DNA of 26,710 bases from Phoenicibacter sp963592435. GTDB taxonomy: Bacteria > Actinomycetota > Coriobacteriia > Coriobacteriales > Eggerthellaceae. The stretch lies in the NCBI GenBank assembly GCA_963592435.1, contig CAVAWT010000023.1, forward strand, positions 1 to 26,710, written 5' to 3'. How positions within the stretch are numbered: the stretch's first letter is position 1; each line of letters begins with the position of its first letter. Shown here piece by piece: positions 15,691 to 24,705 of this stretch. The position numbers were made by a program, and so were the translations under genes. The notes beneath the pieces are model-generated. The model worked only from the letters and a program-made list of their open reading frames with translations. It was not told the origin of the DNA and made no database searches.

Positions 15691-18573
15691 TTATTTCTTC
15701 ACTCCATACCAAGCAGTCCCTTCAGATATCCAACCAACAGATATAAGATTATCATCTTCTTTGGCTGATGTAGTGAAATTATGCGTTCCAGTCTCCGCAT
15801 AAGGATTATATTGCCTATACACTGGCACTCCTTCATCTATTGTTGATGAATACCAGCCGATGCCCTCGTCCGTCCAACCAGCTTTAACGCACGCGTCACG
15901 CTCGTCTTTGCTTGTTGTATAGTGATGATCTCCACCCTCAACATATTTGTTATAAAGACGATAAACTGGCGTGTCAGACTTCTTAGGAGCAATCCAGCCT
16001 GTGCCTTCGTCCGTCCAACCAACTTTAACAAGGTTCTTTTGCTCGTCAGCATTAGATGTGTAGAAATGCTCACCAGTCCACTTGTTATAAAGACGATACA
16101 TTACTTGCGTTCCAATTTCATCACCAGAATCTGAATCAGAATCAGAACTATTAGATGTTGTCTTATACTCGCCATTTGCATCTGTCTTTCCACTTCTAAC
16201 AGTGCCGTCCACGCCGATTACAGCAACTCCAACCCCTTTTTCTGCTTTCTTGTTCGCGTCTTGCACTTTAACGATAATGTTCTTATTCACTGGATTAGTC
16301 ACAACAACACTTCCGTTCTTAATTTGAACATCCACACTTCCTAACGGATTTTTATTGATGTCAGTGACAGTAACTACATGCTTCTTGCCTGTCGCAGGAT
16401 CAACCAACGTTACTTGACCGTTACTATCAGTTGTCCCTCTATCAGAATAGAATACAGCGTCACCATTTGCATCTGTTGTCGCTTCTGCTCCAGAATAATT
16501 AACAACAATGCCACTTGCTGCCTTGCCGTTTGTGCCAACGTGGATTTTCACGTTATCAGCACTTTTATCGCTCTTTACTTTGATTTTTCCATTCTCAAAT
16601 GTGATCGTTGCATCACTCAAAGGCTTTTCAACGCCGTTGTCAGTGTAAGTTGCGCTAACAACATAAACAACAACCTTATCAGGATCTAACACTTCACCCT
16701 TACCATTGCTATCCGATGTTGACTCTGTTTCAACCCATTCTGCATACACATTGACATCCTGTGTTACTGGCGCAACAAAGTTGAACTCTGACACATTACC
16801 AGCACCATCTTTGACATACCAACCTTTGAAAGATGCGCCCTTAATCGTTGGTTGTGTCACACCAACTGGATGCTGACCGCTAGGGATTTTTTGAATTGCT
16901 ATTGGCAATTTATCGAAATTATCAGTTTCATAAAAGTTGACAGTGTAAGTGTTTACCACCTCAATTGTCTTGCCCCTAATGTCATCATAATCATTCATCA
17001 AGTCTTTAAACGTTGAATATGTGGTCTCAGTGCCCTTAACTCTATAAACTAAAGAAGAATCAAACATTTTCTCCAAATCTAAAATGTTATTATCACCTTC
17101 AAGACTATTAGTTAGATAACTTACATATTCCTTATCCAAGCTAGGCATCTTAATCTCTCTTACCTTAGAAGGTGCGATGTTATCAAACATATATTGGTTA
17201 TAGCCTTGTGCGATGACATTTGCCCAAGTTCCAAGATTAAGCTTATTTATTCCGAAACAATTCCTAAACGTCATCTGGAAATTACCTGCTATATTGCTCA
17301 TATCCCAACTATCGAACGCATCAAGATTAGTAAGGGCACAATCACTAAACGTCATTGTCATCTCTAGATAATTACCTGCGACTTTCCAGTTCTTAAGTCC
17401 GTCAATGTTACTAAGAGATGAACAACCCATAAACATTGTTGCCATATCTTTCAAATTGCTAACATCCCAATTCTTAAGTCCATCAACATTAGTTAGAGAT
17501 GTGCAACCTGAGAACATTCCCTGAAAAGAATCTGCATTAGAGACATCCCAACCAGCAATCGGTGAGAGATCTGTCAGCGACGTGCATCCCTGAAAGACAC
17601 CCTGCAAATCCTCATAATCTTCCAAGTTCCAATTAGCTATGCCTGATAGATCTGTAAGTGATGTGCATCTCGCAAAACATCCCTCAATTGTCTGATTCAT
17701 TAGACCTTCACCAAACCTCCAATCATCAAGACCGTCGAGCTTAGTTAGTGCTGAACATTCTGCAAACATATCCTCCATGCTCACAAGATTCTGATCAACT
17801 TTCCAACTTGCCAGTCCTCTTAGATCTGTCAATGACTCACAATCTTCAAACATTCCCTGCATTGTTGTTACTTGTGTAACATCCCAATTCCCAAGTCCAT
17901 CTAGCTTAGTTAATGAAGAACACTTATTAAACATATATTTCAATGTTGTTGCGCTACTCATTTTCCAATTCGCAAGTGGAGAGAGATCTGTAAGCAATGA
18001 ACACTCCGAGAAATAATTAGAGAAATCGCTTATTTCGCTAACATCGAAGGCTTTTAATCCCTCAATATCAGACAAATTTGACAATTGTCTAAATTGGCTA
18101 GAGTCATTATTGGTAAGCTTAATCGTCACGCCTTCCTTAACCTTGATTGCCTTAATTGACGATCTATATGCCTCCTTGATTTGGAAATACTCAGGGGAAA
18201 ACCACGAAATCTCGCACTCAGTCGAAACACCGTCAGTCGGCGCGAAATAAAGATACGCTTCATCCTGTGTTCCCCTAACCGACACATCTATTGTTGCAAC
18301 TTGTTCACTTGCTTGCAACGTCACAGGTCCTGCTAACACAGGATCATCTGCACTAACATTAATCTTTGCTGTCTGTGTCGCACTTGTCTTTGCAGTGTCT
18401 ATCTGTGCCTGTTCTTGCGAGACTTTTGCCCCCTCACCTGCATTTTCACTTGCGTAAGCACTCGTCAACCCCGTTGGGATCGAAAAGCTCGCAATCAGCG
18501 CGAGACTCACGCCACTCCTTAAAATTTTGTTTGAAACAGAAATTTGCTTCATTTGTGATTCATTTTTATTCAT
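15691..18573 (-). CDS. Large secreted BspA-like protein with InlB-type repeat and DUF5648 C-terminus, 960 aa
   Basis: A signal peptide with core SGVSLALIASFSIPTGLTSA ends near residue 42 (AYAS). Residues about 165-490 are BspA/DUF285 leucine-rich repeats (GLxNWDVSNxxDMxxMFxGCxSL). Residues about 548-614 are a Listeria-Bacteroides (InlB B) repeat, VNFYET to FKGWYVKDG to VNVYAEW. From about 634 to 808 come Ig-like or carboxypeptidase-regulatory-like repeats (TDANGDAVF, TDSNGQVTL, KTDANGEYKT), then a serine/aspartate-rich linker. Residues 824-960 are three DUF5648 units almost identical to those of the 581-residue protein. This is probably an adhesin or matrix-binding protein; no sortase signal is present. 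The start follows AAGGAGTGA. A TTGACA at 18639-18634 lies in the 77-base gap upstream, with no convincing -10 box. Confidence 0.9.
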   Translation of the reverse strand: MNKNESQMKQISVSNKILRSGVSLALIASFSIPTGLTSAYASENAGEGAKVSQEQAQIDTAKTSATQTAKINVSADDPVLAGPVTLQASEQVATIDVSVRGTQDEAYLYFAPTDGVSTECEISWFSPEYFQIKEAYRSSIKAIKVKEGVTIKLTNNDSSQFRQLSNLSDIEGLKAFDVSEISDFSNYFSECSLLTDLSPLANWKMSSATTLKYMFNKCSSLTKLDGLGNWDVTQVTTMQGMFEDCESLTDLRGLASWKVDQNLVSMEDMFAECSALTKLDGLDDWRFGEGLMNQTIEGCFARCTSLTDLSGIANWNLEDYEDLQGVFQGCTSLTDLSPIAGWDVSNADSFQGMFSGCTSLTNVDGLKNWDVSNLKDMATMFMGCSSLSNIDGLKNWKVAGNYLEMTMTFSDCALTNLDAFDSWDMSNIAGNFQMTFRNCFGINKLNLGTWANVIAQGYNQYMFDNIAPSKVREIKMPSLDKEYVSYLTNSLEGDNNILDLEKMFDSSLVYRVKGTETTYSTFKDLMNDYDDIRGKTIEVVNTYTVNFYETDNFDKLPIAIQKIPSGQHPVGVTQPTIKGASFKGWYVKDGAGNVSEFNFVAPVTQDVNVYAEWVETESTSDSNGKGEVLDPDKVVVYVVSATYTDNGVEKPLSDATITFENGKIKVKSDKSADNVKIHVGTNGKAASGIVVNYSGAEATTDANGDAVFYSDRGTTDSNGQVTLVDPATGKKHVVTVTDINKNPLGSVDVQIKNGSVVVTNPVNKNIIVKVQDANKKAEKGVGVAVIGVDGTVRSGKTDANGEYKTTSNSSDSDSDSGDEIGTQVMYRLYNKWTGEHFYTSNADEQKNLVKVGWTDEGTGWIAPKKSDTPVYRLYNKYVEGGDHHYTTSKDERDACVKAGWTDEGIGWYSSTIDEGVPVYRQYNPYAETGTHNFTTSAKEDDNLISVGWISEGTAWYGVKK
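15702..15972. repeat. DUF5648-encoding direct repeat, copy 2
   Basis: Matches 13297-13567 closely, including most synonymous positions. It encodes the C-terminal end of the 960-residue protein. Recombination with copy 1 would delete the protease gene and fuse the two BspA-like genes. Confidence 0.85.
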
Positions 18574-18650
18574 TTATTCACTCCTTAATAAATTTTTAAA
18601 ATTAAACAACATCTATTAAATTTAAATTTCTTATGTCAAAACAAAACCTC

Positions 18651-21600
18651 CTAACTTAAATATCCAGCTGAAGCAAGTTGTATTTTCTTGAAGTGCCTAA
18701 TCATTAACATTAATGCTCCAGAGAAAAACATCAAAATAATTGCTTCTGCCATAACTTGTCTGCCTAACACATCACCTGTTTGCGATAAACTTCCACTAGC
18801 ATTAGATGTTGAGCCATTACTTCCACTATCTCCAGAATTATTGTTAGTTGTATCATCAGTAGTAATAGGTAACGCACTCGTTCCAACCATTACAGTTTGC
18901 CCTTCATCTGTAATATCTTCATGTGTTGCAACCACTTTATCATCTAATGAACACGTTTCAAAAACAACCAGCTTTTGAGTTTCCATTCCACTTGCATCAA
19001 CCTCAATCTCAACACTTATCTCTCCACTAGTAGCTTCTGGGTTAAACATTACAGAAGTCTCAGTGCTACTAATTGCACCCCCATCACTTCCATCCTCTGC
19101 AACTTTATGTAAAACACCTGTCATCATATATTGTTTTCCAGCAACTAAATTCTCATAAGTAACAACATCCTTAACAACTTGACCGCTAGTTGCAGCAACA
19201 ATTTTATCTCCCTTAACTTTTTCAGTTGCTGTTGTCTTTATTGATGGACTACTATCAGAATTATCAGGCGTATCTGGAGTATCAGGAGTATCAGGAGTAT
19301 CAGGATCATCAGATGAATCTTGAAGCTTAACAGTTACCGTTTGATTAGCATCCTCCAAGTCATAATGCTCACTTAACAAAACATCATCAGCATAAAGCTT
19401 CTCAATAACAACATATTCATCTTTGTCTTTAGCCTTAGATGTATCAACTTTCAAGCTAACTTCAGCATCCTGAGTATCTTCCGAACTTCCCTTAATGCTT
19501 ATAGATGTTTCAACTGCATTTTCGCCATTCTTAACAACTTCCTTAGTTGCCTTATTAATTAAAGAACTCTTTAAAACATAAGTAGTATCTGCGTCAAGTC
19601 CACTCATTGTGACTTTATCTTTCACAACACAATCAGTCGAAACTGGCAAAACCTTAGTTCCATCCTCTGCATTACTTGCAACAGTTTTAACAATCTGCGG
19701 ACAGACCACATTAAATGTTTCAAAACTATCATTGATATTATTATGTTGATAAACTAAAGTTGCACTACCACCTTCATCGACCTTATACAAATCTTGAAAA
19801 ACAACAACTGTTTTATCTTTAAAAGTTTGTGCATCAATATCAAAACTCATTTGCTGAACTGAGCTAACTTCACCAGTAACTTCGCTAGACGCTCCAGTTT
19901 CAAATATCATTTCAATTGTTTTTAAAACATTTACAGTTGATTTATCAACTAAAGAACCTACTAACTTATAACTTGAATTTGCTTCCAATCCACTCATAGA
20001 AATTTCATCGGTTACTGAAGCACTACTACTTACACGAATAGAATGATTATCAACACTTGTTGAATCTATCTTAGGAGTATTAACATTAAAATTGTTAATT
20101 GTTCCCAAATCAATTGAGTATCCATGACGCGACACCCAAACATCTTCCAAAGTAATCATCTTATATTCTTTATTGCTCTCAACCTGCAATTCTTCCACCT
20201 TATAATGATCAAACGGCATAGCACCTAAAGAATTATTTACATCAACTGTTTGCTCACCTTCCTCATTCGTCCACTTACCAAACCAAACACCATACGATGA
20301 ATCTAATTTACTTTCATCAACAACATACGTTCCATCTTCTTGTAACGTCACTGCTTCATCATTTTTATTAGTGTTGAAATCGTGATTATTCCACTCATTT
20401 TTTGTCTTTGCTTCACCATTTGCATCCGTCACAATAACATGCGACTCACCAGTAGTCAGGCTTGTAACCATGAAAGGAATATATTTCATTCGATTTTGTG
20501 TTTTAAATTCACACTTTACAAATTCAATATCACCACGAATTACTTGATTATAAAAACTATTATCTTCAGTAAATGGCTCAATTACAACATTATTTTCTCG
20601 AATTTGAAAAGACCTACTTGTTTCATTTAAAACATACCCTTCACCAACTGCTGTCTCCTTAATCAAATAAGTTCCATAAGGTAACGTATCAGCTTCAGTC
20701 TGTGCAAAGCCATTTTCAATTGTCAATGTTTTTACAACATCACCATTTTTATAACTCACACCATCTACAATTACAGCATTTTTCGATTTATTAATAATTT
20801 CAAAAGTTGTGCCATCTAAAGTTGCACTTCCTAATGAAGTTGAACTATTGGTTTCAAGATCGCGCTTTTCAATCTTTATTCCACCACGAATGACTTGATT
20901 GTAGAAAAAATCATCAGTTTTCTTTTCAATTTCCCCATCTTCCTTTTCTTCTTTTACATAAGGAGAAACAATTTTTCCATTCTCACGAATTTCAAAATAT
21001 CTCTCAGCCGTATCAGTTGCAATATAACCTTCACCTGCCGACGATTCTCTAATTGAATACGATCCATAAGGCAATGTTGAACTTGTGGTTTGAGCAACAC
21101 CATTTTTAACTGTAATAGTTTTACAAACTTTACCAGGTGCATAACTCACACCATCAATAACAACCGCATTAGCAGAGCGATTTGTAATTTCAAAATTTGT
21201 GCCGTCAAGTGTCGCATCGCCCTGCGGAGTGACAGACTTTGCTTCCAAATCCTGTTTTTGGACTTTTACGCCACCCTTGACGACATCATCTTTAAAAGCA
21301 CTATCTCCAGAAAGGCTCACAACTTGCCCATCACTATTAATAACAATTTCTTTAGAAGATTTATCACTTAATAGATATGACTCATTAGTAGATACCTCTT
21401 TTACGAGATAATGCCCATATTGTAATGCCTTACCTTGTGTTTTTGCAACACCACTTGCATCCGTTGTTATTGTTTCAACAACTTCTCCCTTAAAATACTG
21501 CTTTGTATCGCCTAACGACTTACTCCTCGTCACATAATAATCATTATTATTAATAATTTGAAATGTGATACCTTCCAAACTTGCATCGCCCTGAGCTGTT

Positions 21601-23549
21601 GCACTCTTTGTTGCACTATCATACTTTGAAACACTTACATCCCCTCGAATTGGATCATTAAGAACTTCAGTTGCCAACAAATCAACCCATTTATCTTCTT
21701 TAGGTTCAACAACATAAACTTTATTAAAATTACATGTATAACCAACAGGTGCTTTTGTTTCCTTAATATAATAATTAGTATTGCAAGGTAGATCTAACGT
21801 ATCACCACTTCTAGCAACTCCATATTCGTCAGTCACAATCGATCTAACATAATACTTTTCTGAACAAGACGGATCATTATAAATTGCAAATGTTGCACCC
21901 TCCAAAGACAATCCGAAATCTTCTGAACTTCCTTTTGCAATCCTAATACCGCTTAAACCCTCACTCTGATCATCAATAGTTCCATAAAACACATTTTTAT
22001 TATCTTCATAAATACTAAAATGAACCGTTACAAGCTTAGCTGTCTTATTAGCTTCACATGGCAACTCATACATTGTATATCCACCATTATTAACAGTGGC
22101 ATAATCATAAGGGAAAGCTCTTTGACCATCGTCTACTTTTTCACTTGTTCCATTTCTATTAGTTCCAAACCAACATCCAATATTACTGGTTTTTAAATTC
22201 TCATAATCAATTGTCATTTTCTTGCCGTTAACTTCAATTGATCTCTCGCCATCCTCTGCTTCACGAAGCAAACTATCGTTAGCATTAGTATTTGTTGAGT
22301 GCTTAACTGACTCACTATCGAAACGACCATTAATATCAGTTACAACAACATGCGACTCTCCTGTCGTGTTTGAAACAATCAAAAACGGACAAAATGGTAT
22401 AGCATCGCCTGTTGGATCATATTTTTTCAAAAAACTAAAATCACTTCTATAAACTCGATTTTTAAATGAGTTATCCTTATCTGTCATATCAACAATTTTT
22501 TTATCACTCACAACGCTAAATTGCTTCTCCTCACTATCAGTTAACTCATAACCATTAGAATTTTTAACTTCAACAACACCATAAGTGCCATAAGGCAATA
22601 AATCATTAGATGTCTGCACTGTTGAACTACCATTACTTAAAGTCAAAGTCATAATATCCTTACCAGGTGCATAATTCACACCATTTACAACAACCTCGTT
22701 CGTTGAGCGATTTATAATTTTAAAAGTTGTTCCATCCCAACTAGCACCACCACTAGGATATGTATCACCTGTTCCCTTATCTCTCTTTTGTAACTTTACT
22801 CCACCACGCACAACTTGATTCTTAAACCCTTTAGCATTTGATTTAACCAATGACTCACCTTCATCAAAAGTTCCATCAGTTTTTTGTTTCAGAGGATCAA
22901 ATGTTGAAGTTACAATTACTCCATCACCACGAAGCGTTGCATTGTCAGTAGCTACATAATTGTTACCAATCCTAAAAGTTCTTGCAGTAGTATCAGTTGT
23001 TCTATAAGTATTATTATTACCGCTAACTTCTTCAATCGTATAGATACCTGCTGGCAATGACTTATCAGTCGTAGGCAAACTTGCAGTAGCAGTCTCACCG
23101 TTAGCAGCACTTCCGCTCTGAGCTACACCATCAACATTTGTATATATATAAGTAATAACTGAGCCAGCAAAATAACTTTTTCCATTAATAATTACATCTT
23201 TTTGAGTTTTCCCATCCTCTTTTAAAGCTCCATTTTTTAAAGTCGCAATTTCAGCCGATGATAAATTAGCTTTTAGCTTAATTGCATATTTAATACCTTT
23301 TAAATTAGCATTTCCCTGTGGTGTGCTTTTATTAGTGTCATAATCAAACTTTTTTACACGAACGCCACCGTGCGTTTCCCATTCGTCAGTAATCGTCGGA
23401 ACGTCAATTATTAACGCGTCACTTGCATAAGCTGATTTTGGTTGTATCAATAAACCAATACCAACAACGCACCCAATTAAAATTAAAACCAGAAAACTAA
23501 AAGACAATACCAAACCATAGGTATTACGAATACGCTCGCTATTCATCAT
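18651..23549 (-). CDS. SpaA/VaFE-repeat surface adhesin with sortase-type anchor, 1632 aa
   Basis: The N-terminus has a long signal sequence (LVLSFSFLVLILIGCVVGIG, cut near AYAS, residue 43). Residues about 50-1160 hold about eight SpaA/Cna-B-like units, several starting RGGVKxQKRD and containing DGTTFEIINxS, with PYGTYxIKE at the end. These folds usually form internal isopeptide bonds. Residues about 1160-1550 are three VaFE-like repeats (KVTMSGLDADTTYVL, KTVVVFQDLY, HEDITDEGQTV). A PDT-repeat linker comes before the third. The C-terminus is LSQTGD near residue 1590, a hydrophobic segment (AIILMFFSGALMLMI) and a basic end, a sortase signal with Ser in place of the usual Pro. It may be a pilin-like stalk protein. 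The gene heads the surface operon, with a promoter at 23639-23611 and a 5'UTR hairpin. No sortase gene is in the window. Confidence 0.9.
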   Translation of the reverse strand: MMNSERIRNTYGLVLSFSFLVLILIGCVVGIGLLIQPKSAYASDALIIDVPTITDEWETHGGVRVKKFDYDTNKSTPQGNANLKGIKYAIKLKANLSSAEIATLKNGALKEDGKTQKDVIINGKSYFAGSVITYIYTNVDGVAQSGSAANGETATASLPTTDKSLPAGIYTIEEVSGNNNTYRTTDTTARTFRIGNNYVATDNATLRGDGVIVTSTFDPLKQKTDGTFDEGESLVKSNAKGFKNQVVRGGVKLQKRDKGTGDTYPSGGASWDGTTFKIINRSTNEVVVNGVNYAPGKDIMTLTLSNGSSTVQTSNDLLPYGTYGVVEVKNSNGYELTDSEEKQFSVVSDKKIVDMTDKDNSFKNRVYRSDFSFLKKYDPTGDAIPFCPFLIVSNTTGESHVVVTDINGRFDSESVKHSTNTNANDSLLREAEDGERSIEVNGKKMTIDYENLKTSNIGCWFGTNRNGTSEKVDDGQRAFPYDYATVNNGGYTMYELPCEANKTAKLVTVHFSIYEDNKNVFYGTIDDQSEGLSGIRIAKGSSEDFGLSLEGATFAIYNDPSCSEKYYVRSIVTDEYGVARSGDTLDLPCNTNYYIKETKAPVGYTCNFNKVYVVEPKEDKWVDLLATEVLNDPIRGDVSVSKYDSATKSATAQGDASLEGITFQIINNNDYYVTRSKSLGDTKQYFKGEVVETITTDASGVAKTQGKALQYGHYLVKEVSTNESYLLSDKSSKEIVINSDGQVVSLSGDSAFKDDVVKGGVKVQKQDLEAKSVTPQGDATLDGTNFEITNRSANAVVIDGVSYAPGKVCKTITVKNGVAQTTSSTLPYGSYSIRESSAGEGYIATDTAERYFEIRENGKIVSPYVKEEKEDGEIEKKTDDFFYNQVIRGGIKIEKRDLETNSSTSLGSATLDGTTFEIINKSKNAVIVDGVSYKNGDVVKTLTIENGFAQTEADTLPYGTYLIKETAVGEGYVLNETSRSFQIRENNVVIEPFTEDNSFYNQVIRGDIEFVKCEFKTQNRMKYIPFMVTSLTTGESHVIVTDANGEAKTKNEWNNHDFNTNKNDEAVTLQEDGTYVVDESKLDSSYGVWFGKWTNEEGEQTVDVNNSLGAMPFDHYKVEELQVESNKEYKMITLEDVWVSRHGYSIDLGTINNFNVNTPKIDSTSVDNHSIRVSSSASVTDEISMSGLEANSSYKLVGSLVDKSTVNVLKTIEMIFETGASSEVTGEVSSVQQMSFDIDAQTFKDKTVVVFQDLYKVDEGGSATLVYQHNNINDSFETFNVVCPQIVKTVASNAEDGTKVLPVSTDCVVKDKVTMSGLDADTTYVLKSSLINKATKEVVKNGENAVETSISIKGSSEDTQDAEVSLKVDTSKAKDKDEYVVIEKLYADDVLLSEHYDLEDANQTVTVKLQDSSDDPDTPDTPDTPDTPDNSDSSPSIKTTATEKVKGDKIVAATSGQVVKDVVTYENLVAGKQYMMTGVLHKVAEDGSDGGAISSTETSVMFNPEATSGEISVEIEVDASGMETQKLVVFETCSLDDKVVATHEDITDEGQTVMVGTSALPITTDDTTNNNSGDSGSNGSTSNASGSLSQTGDVLGRQVMAEAIILMFFSGALMLMIRHFKKIQLASAGYLS
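19264..19308. repeat. Nine-base tandem repeat encoding (PDT)n linker
   Basis: The unit GGAGTATCA and variants repeat about five times and encode the D-P/P-D-T linker between the second and third VaFE-like repeats. Slippage here would alter linker length in frame, in steps of three residues. Confidence 0.75.
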
Positions 23550-23574
23550 TATTCACTCCTTTAATTTTTTTTTT

Positions 23575-23593
23575 CGTAGGATGGAAGCCTACA
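23575..23593 (-). promoter_or_regulatory. 5'UTR hairpin with CUUCCA loop, before the adhesin operon
   Basis: In the minus-strand RNA, UGUAGG pairs with CCUACG (outer pair U-G) around the loop CUUCCAU, 16 bases before the GGAGTGA site. Compared with 8700-8716 and 10451-10467, two stem pairs have changed on both sides while the CUUCCA loop is kept. That is compensatory change. Confidence 0.5.
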
Positions 23594-23610
23594 CATTAAA
23601 AACTTACCAT

Positions 23611-23639
23611 ATTATAAATGATTTTTAAAAAAATTTCAT
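23611..23639 (-). promoter_or_regulatory. Promoter of the surface-protein operon
   Basis: On the minus strand, ATGAAA (23639-23634), a 17-base spacer and TATAAT (23616-23611) precede the adhesin gene by about 60 bases. A dyad, TGAGAA (23639-23644) and TTCTCA (23656-23661), touches the -35 box and could be an operator. Confidence 0.5.
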
Positions 23640-24018
23640 GAGAATTTTATTAATCTTCTCAATCACTACAAACCAAAAAATTAAAAATTTTTAAAAATGC
23701 TAAACCCCCTTAAACCCCTTTTAAAAATCTTTTCCTCGTCGCATCTACCCAGCGACTCGTAAAAATTATCATTTTTATGCTTCGCCTATTCGGCTTTGCA
23801 ATCTTGCACGTTCACTCTTAGAAGTAAAGGGCAAAGTCTACAATAAACTTTTTAGAAAATTTGCTCTTAAAAGCACACATAGGACAAACACCTTTTCTCC
23901 ACATTCAATGCCCTAGAGTGCCCTTTCTCGCAATTTTTCACGTTCAAAGCATGATTAATTTTATTAATTTTCACGTCACTTTTCACTTAAAAACTTTATC
24001 TCCGACCGCTTCGCGCCC
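23640..24018. other. Non-coding region rich in dyads, candidate origin of transfer or replication
   Basis: No gene is seen between the adhesin promoter and the 24019 promoter. The stretch contains TTAAACCCC-type direct repeats (23700-23723) and a hairpin GTCGC/GCGAC (23738-23742 with 23752-23756). AAAGGGCA (23826-23833) is complementary to TGCCCTTT (23919-23926). The motif CACGTTCA occurs twice (near 23808 and 23940), and TTTTCACGTCACTTTTCACT follows near 23970. Its place between oppositely oriented blocks suits an oriT or oriV. No known nick site or iteron family was recognised. Confidence 0.3.
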
Positions 24019-24047
24019 TTGACTTCATCGCTCACGCACAGTTTAGT
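24019..24047 (+). promoter_or_regulatory. Promoter of the small-gene block
   Basis: TTGACT (24019-24024), a 17-base spacer and TTTAGT (24042-24047) would start RNA near 24054, at the foot of the hairpins at 24051-24097 and about 100 bases before the 24153 start. Confidence 0.45.
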
Positions 24048-24050
24048 AGT

Positions 24051-24097
24051 TAACAAGAATTAAGCGTTAGCTTAATTCTTTGTTAGCCAAAGAATTT
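24051..24097 (+). promoter_or_regulatory. Two mutually exclusive leader hairpins
   Basis: AACAAGAATTAAGC (24052-24065) pairs with GCTTAATTCTTTGTT (24070-24084) around GTTA, with one bulged base. The same right arm contains AATTCTTTG (24074-24082). This segment pairs perfectly with CAAAGAATT (24088-24096) around TTAGC. Only one hairpin can form at a time. No U-tract follows either, so a switch in RNA folding or a recombination/nick-site dyad are both possible. Confidence 0.5.
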
Positions 24098-24152
24098 AGA
24101 TGGCGTGAAAATTACAAGTTAAGTGGTTACAGAGTAGAAAGGTTTAAGACAA

Positions 24153-24434
24153 ATGAAAGCATCAGAGAGAAGAAAGTGGAGAAAGATTATGAGAGAAACT
24201 ACTTTAATGCCACCTAATTATTATTTTACAGAAGGTGACTTGGAAACAACAAAAGCATGTGTAACAAGAGAAGTTTTAGAAAAGCATCTTCAAACTACTT
24301 TGATAACTTGGATGGGCGGGGAAATGTTTGAATACACATATAAACTTGATGGAGAGCCTTGGCAAACCATCTGTTATTCACCTACCAATGCAGAAATTAA
24401 CGAAGTTTATGGCAAACAATTATTACCAGCATAG
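24153..24434 (+). CDS. Small hypothetical protein, 93 aa
   Basis: The ATG follows AGAAAGG at ten bases. The protein has a basic start (MKASERRKWRKIMRE) and then a mixed region, LITWMGGEMFEYTYKLDGEPW, that suggests a small alpha/beta fold. There is no signal peptide, membrane segment or known motif. It is the first of five consecutive plus-strand genes and probably the first gene behind the 24019 promoter, with 20 bases to the next gene. No function is assigned. An internal ATG at 24189 is possible but has no better ribosome binding site. Confidence 0.7.
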   Translation: MKASERRKWRKIMRETTLMPPNYYFTEGDLETTKACVTREVLEKHLQTTLITWMGGEMFEYTYKLDGEPWQTICYSPTNAEINEVYGKQLLPA

Positions 24435-24454
24435 ACAGAAAGGATTTTTGAATC

Positions 24455-24703
24455 ATGACAAACTACGAAAAATACCAACTTCAGTGGATGATAGACCACG
24501 ATGTTTCTATTGAAAATTTTATTACTGATATGTGTGAATTTGCTGATGAAGAGTTAGCGTCAGTCGGTCAATGTATGTGTGGTAGTTGGTCGACAGGTAT
24601 CTATGAATCATATGAAGCTATCTTAAATGAAACTGGTTTTTCAAATGGAATGTGCTTTGTATGTGAAGCAGAATGGAATCAAAACGAAAGAGAGGAGATG
24701 TAA
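24455..24703 (+). CDS. Small hypothetical protein with Cys pairs, 82 aa
   Basis: It begins MTNYEKYQLQWMIDHDVSIE, a start I associate with small accessory proteins on Gram-positive conjugative elements, from memory only. A CxC pair (QCMCGSW) and a CxxC pair (CFVCEAEW) about 30 residues apart could bind a metal ion. The site AGAAAGG precedes the ATG. The stop is two bases before the next start, so translation of the two is probably coupled. Confidence 0.75.
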   Translation: MTNYEKYQLQWMIDHDVSIENFITDMCEFADEELASVGQCMCGSWSTGIYESYEAILNETGFSNGMCFVCEAEWNQNEREEM

Positions 24704-24705
24704 TC

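Noticed and set aside
16378..16689. Plus-strand open frame of about 100 codons inside the 960-residue gene
   Set aside because: It is a shadow of the coding strand, with no ribosome binding site and implausible composition (rich in Cys and Ile). The same applies to the other frames opposite the large genes.
19264..19308. Nine-base tandem repeats as a CRISPR-like or regulatory array
   Set aside because: They are in frame and encode a simple Pro-Asp-Thr linker in a surface protein.
24673..24705. Longer start for the 120-residue MGYRSDV protein
   Set aside because: It would overlap the previous gene by 31 bases and lacks a binding site. GAGAGGAGA fits the ATG at 24706.
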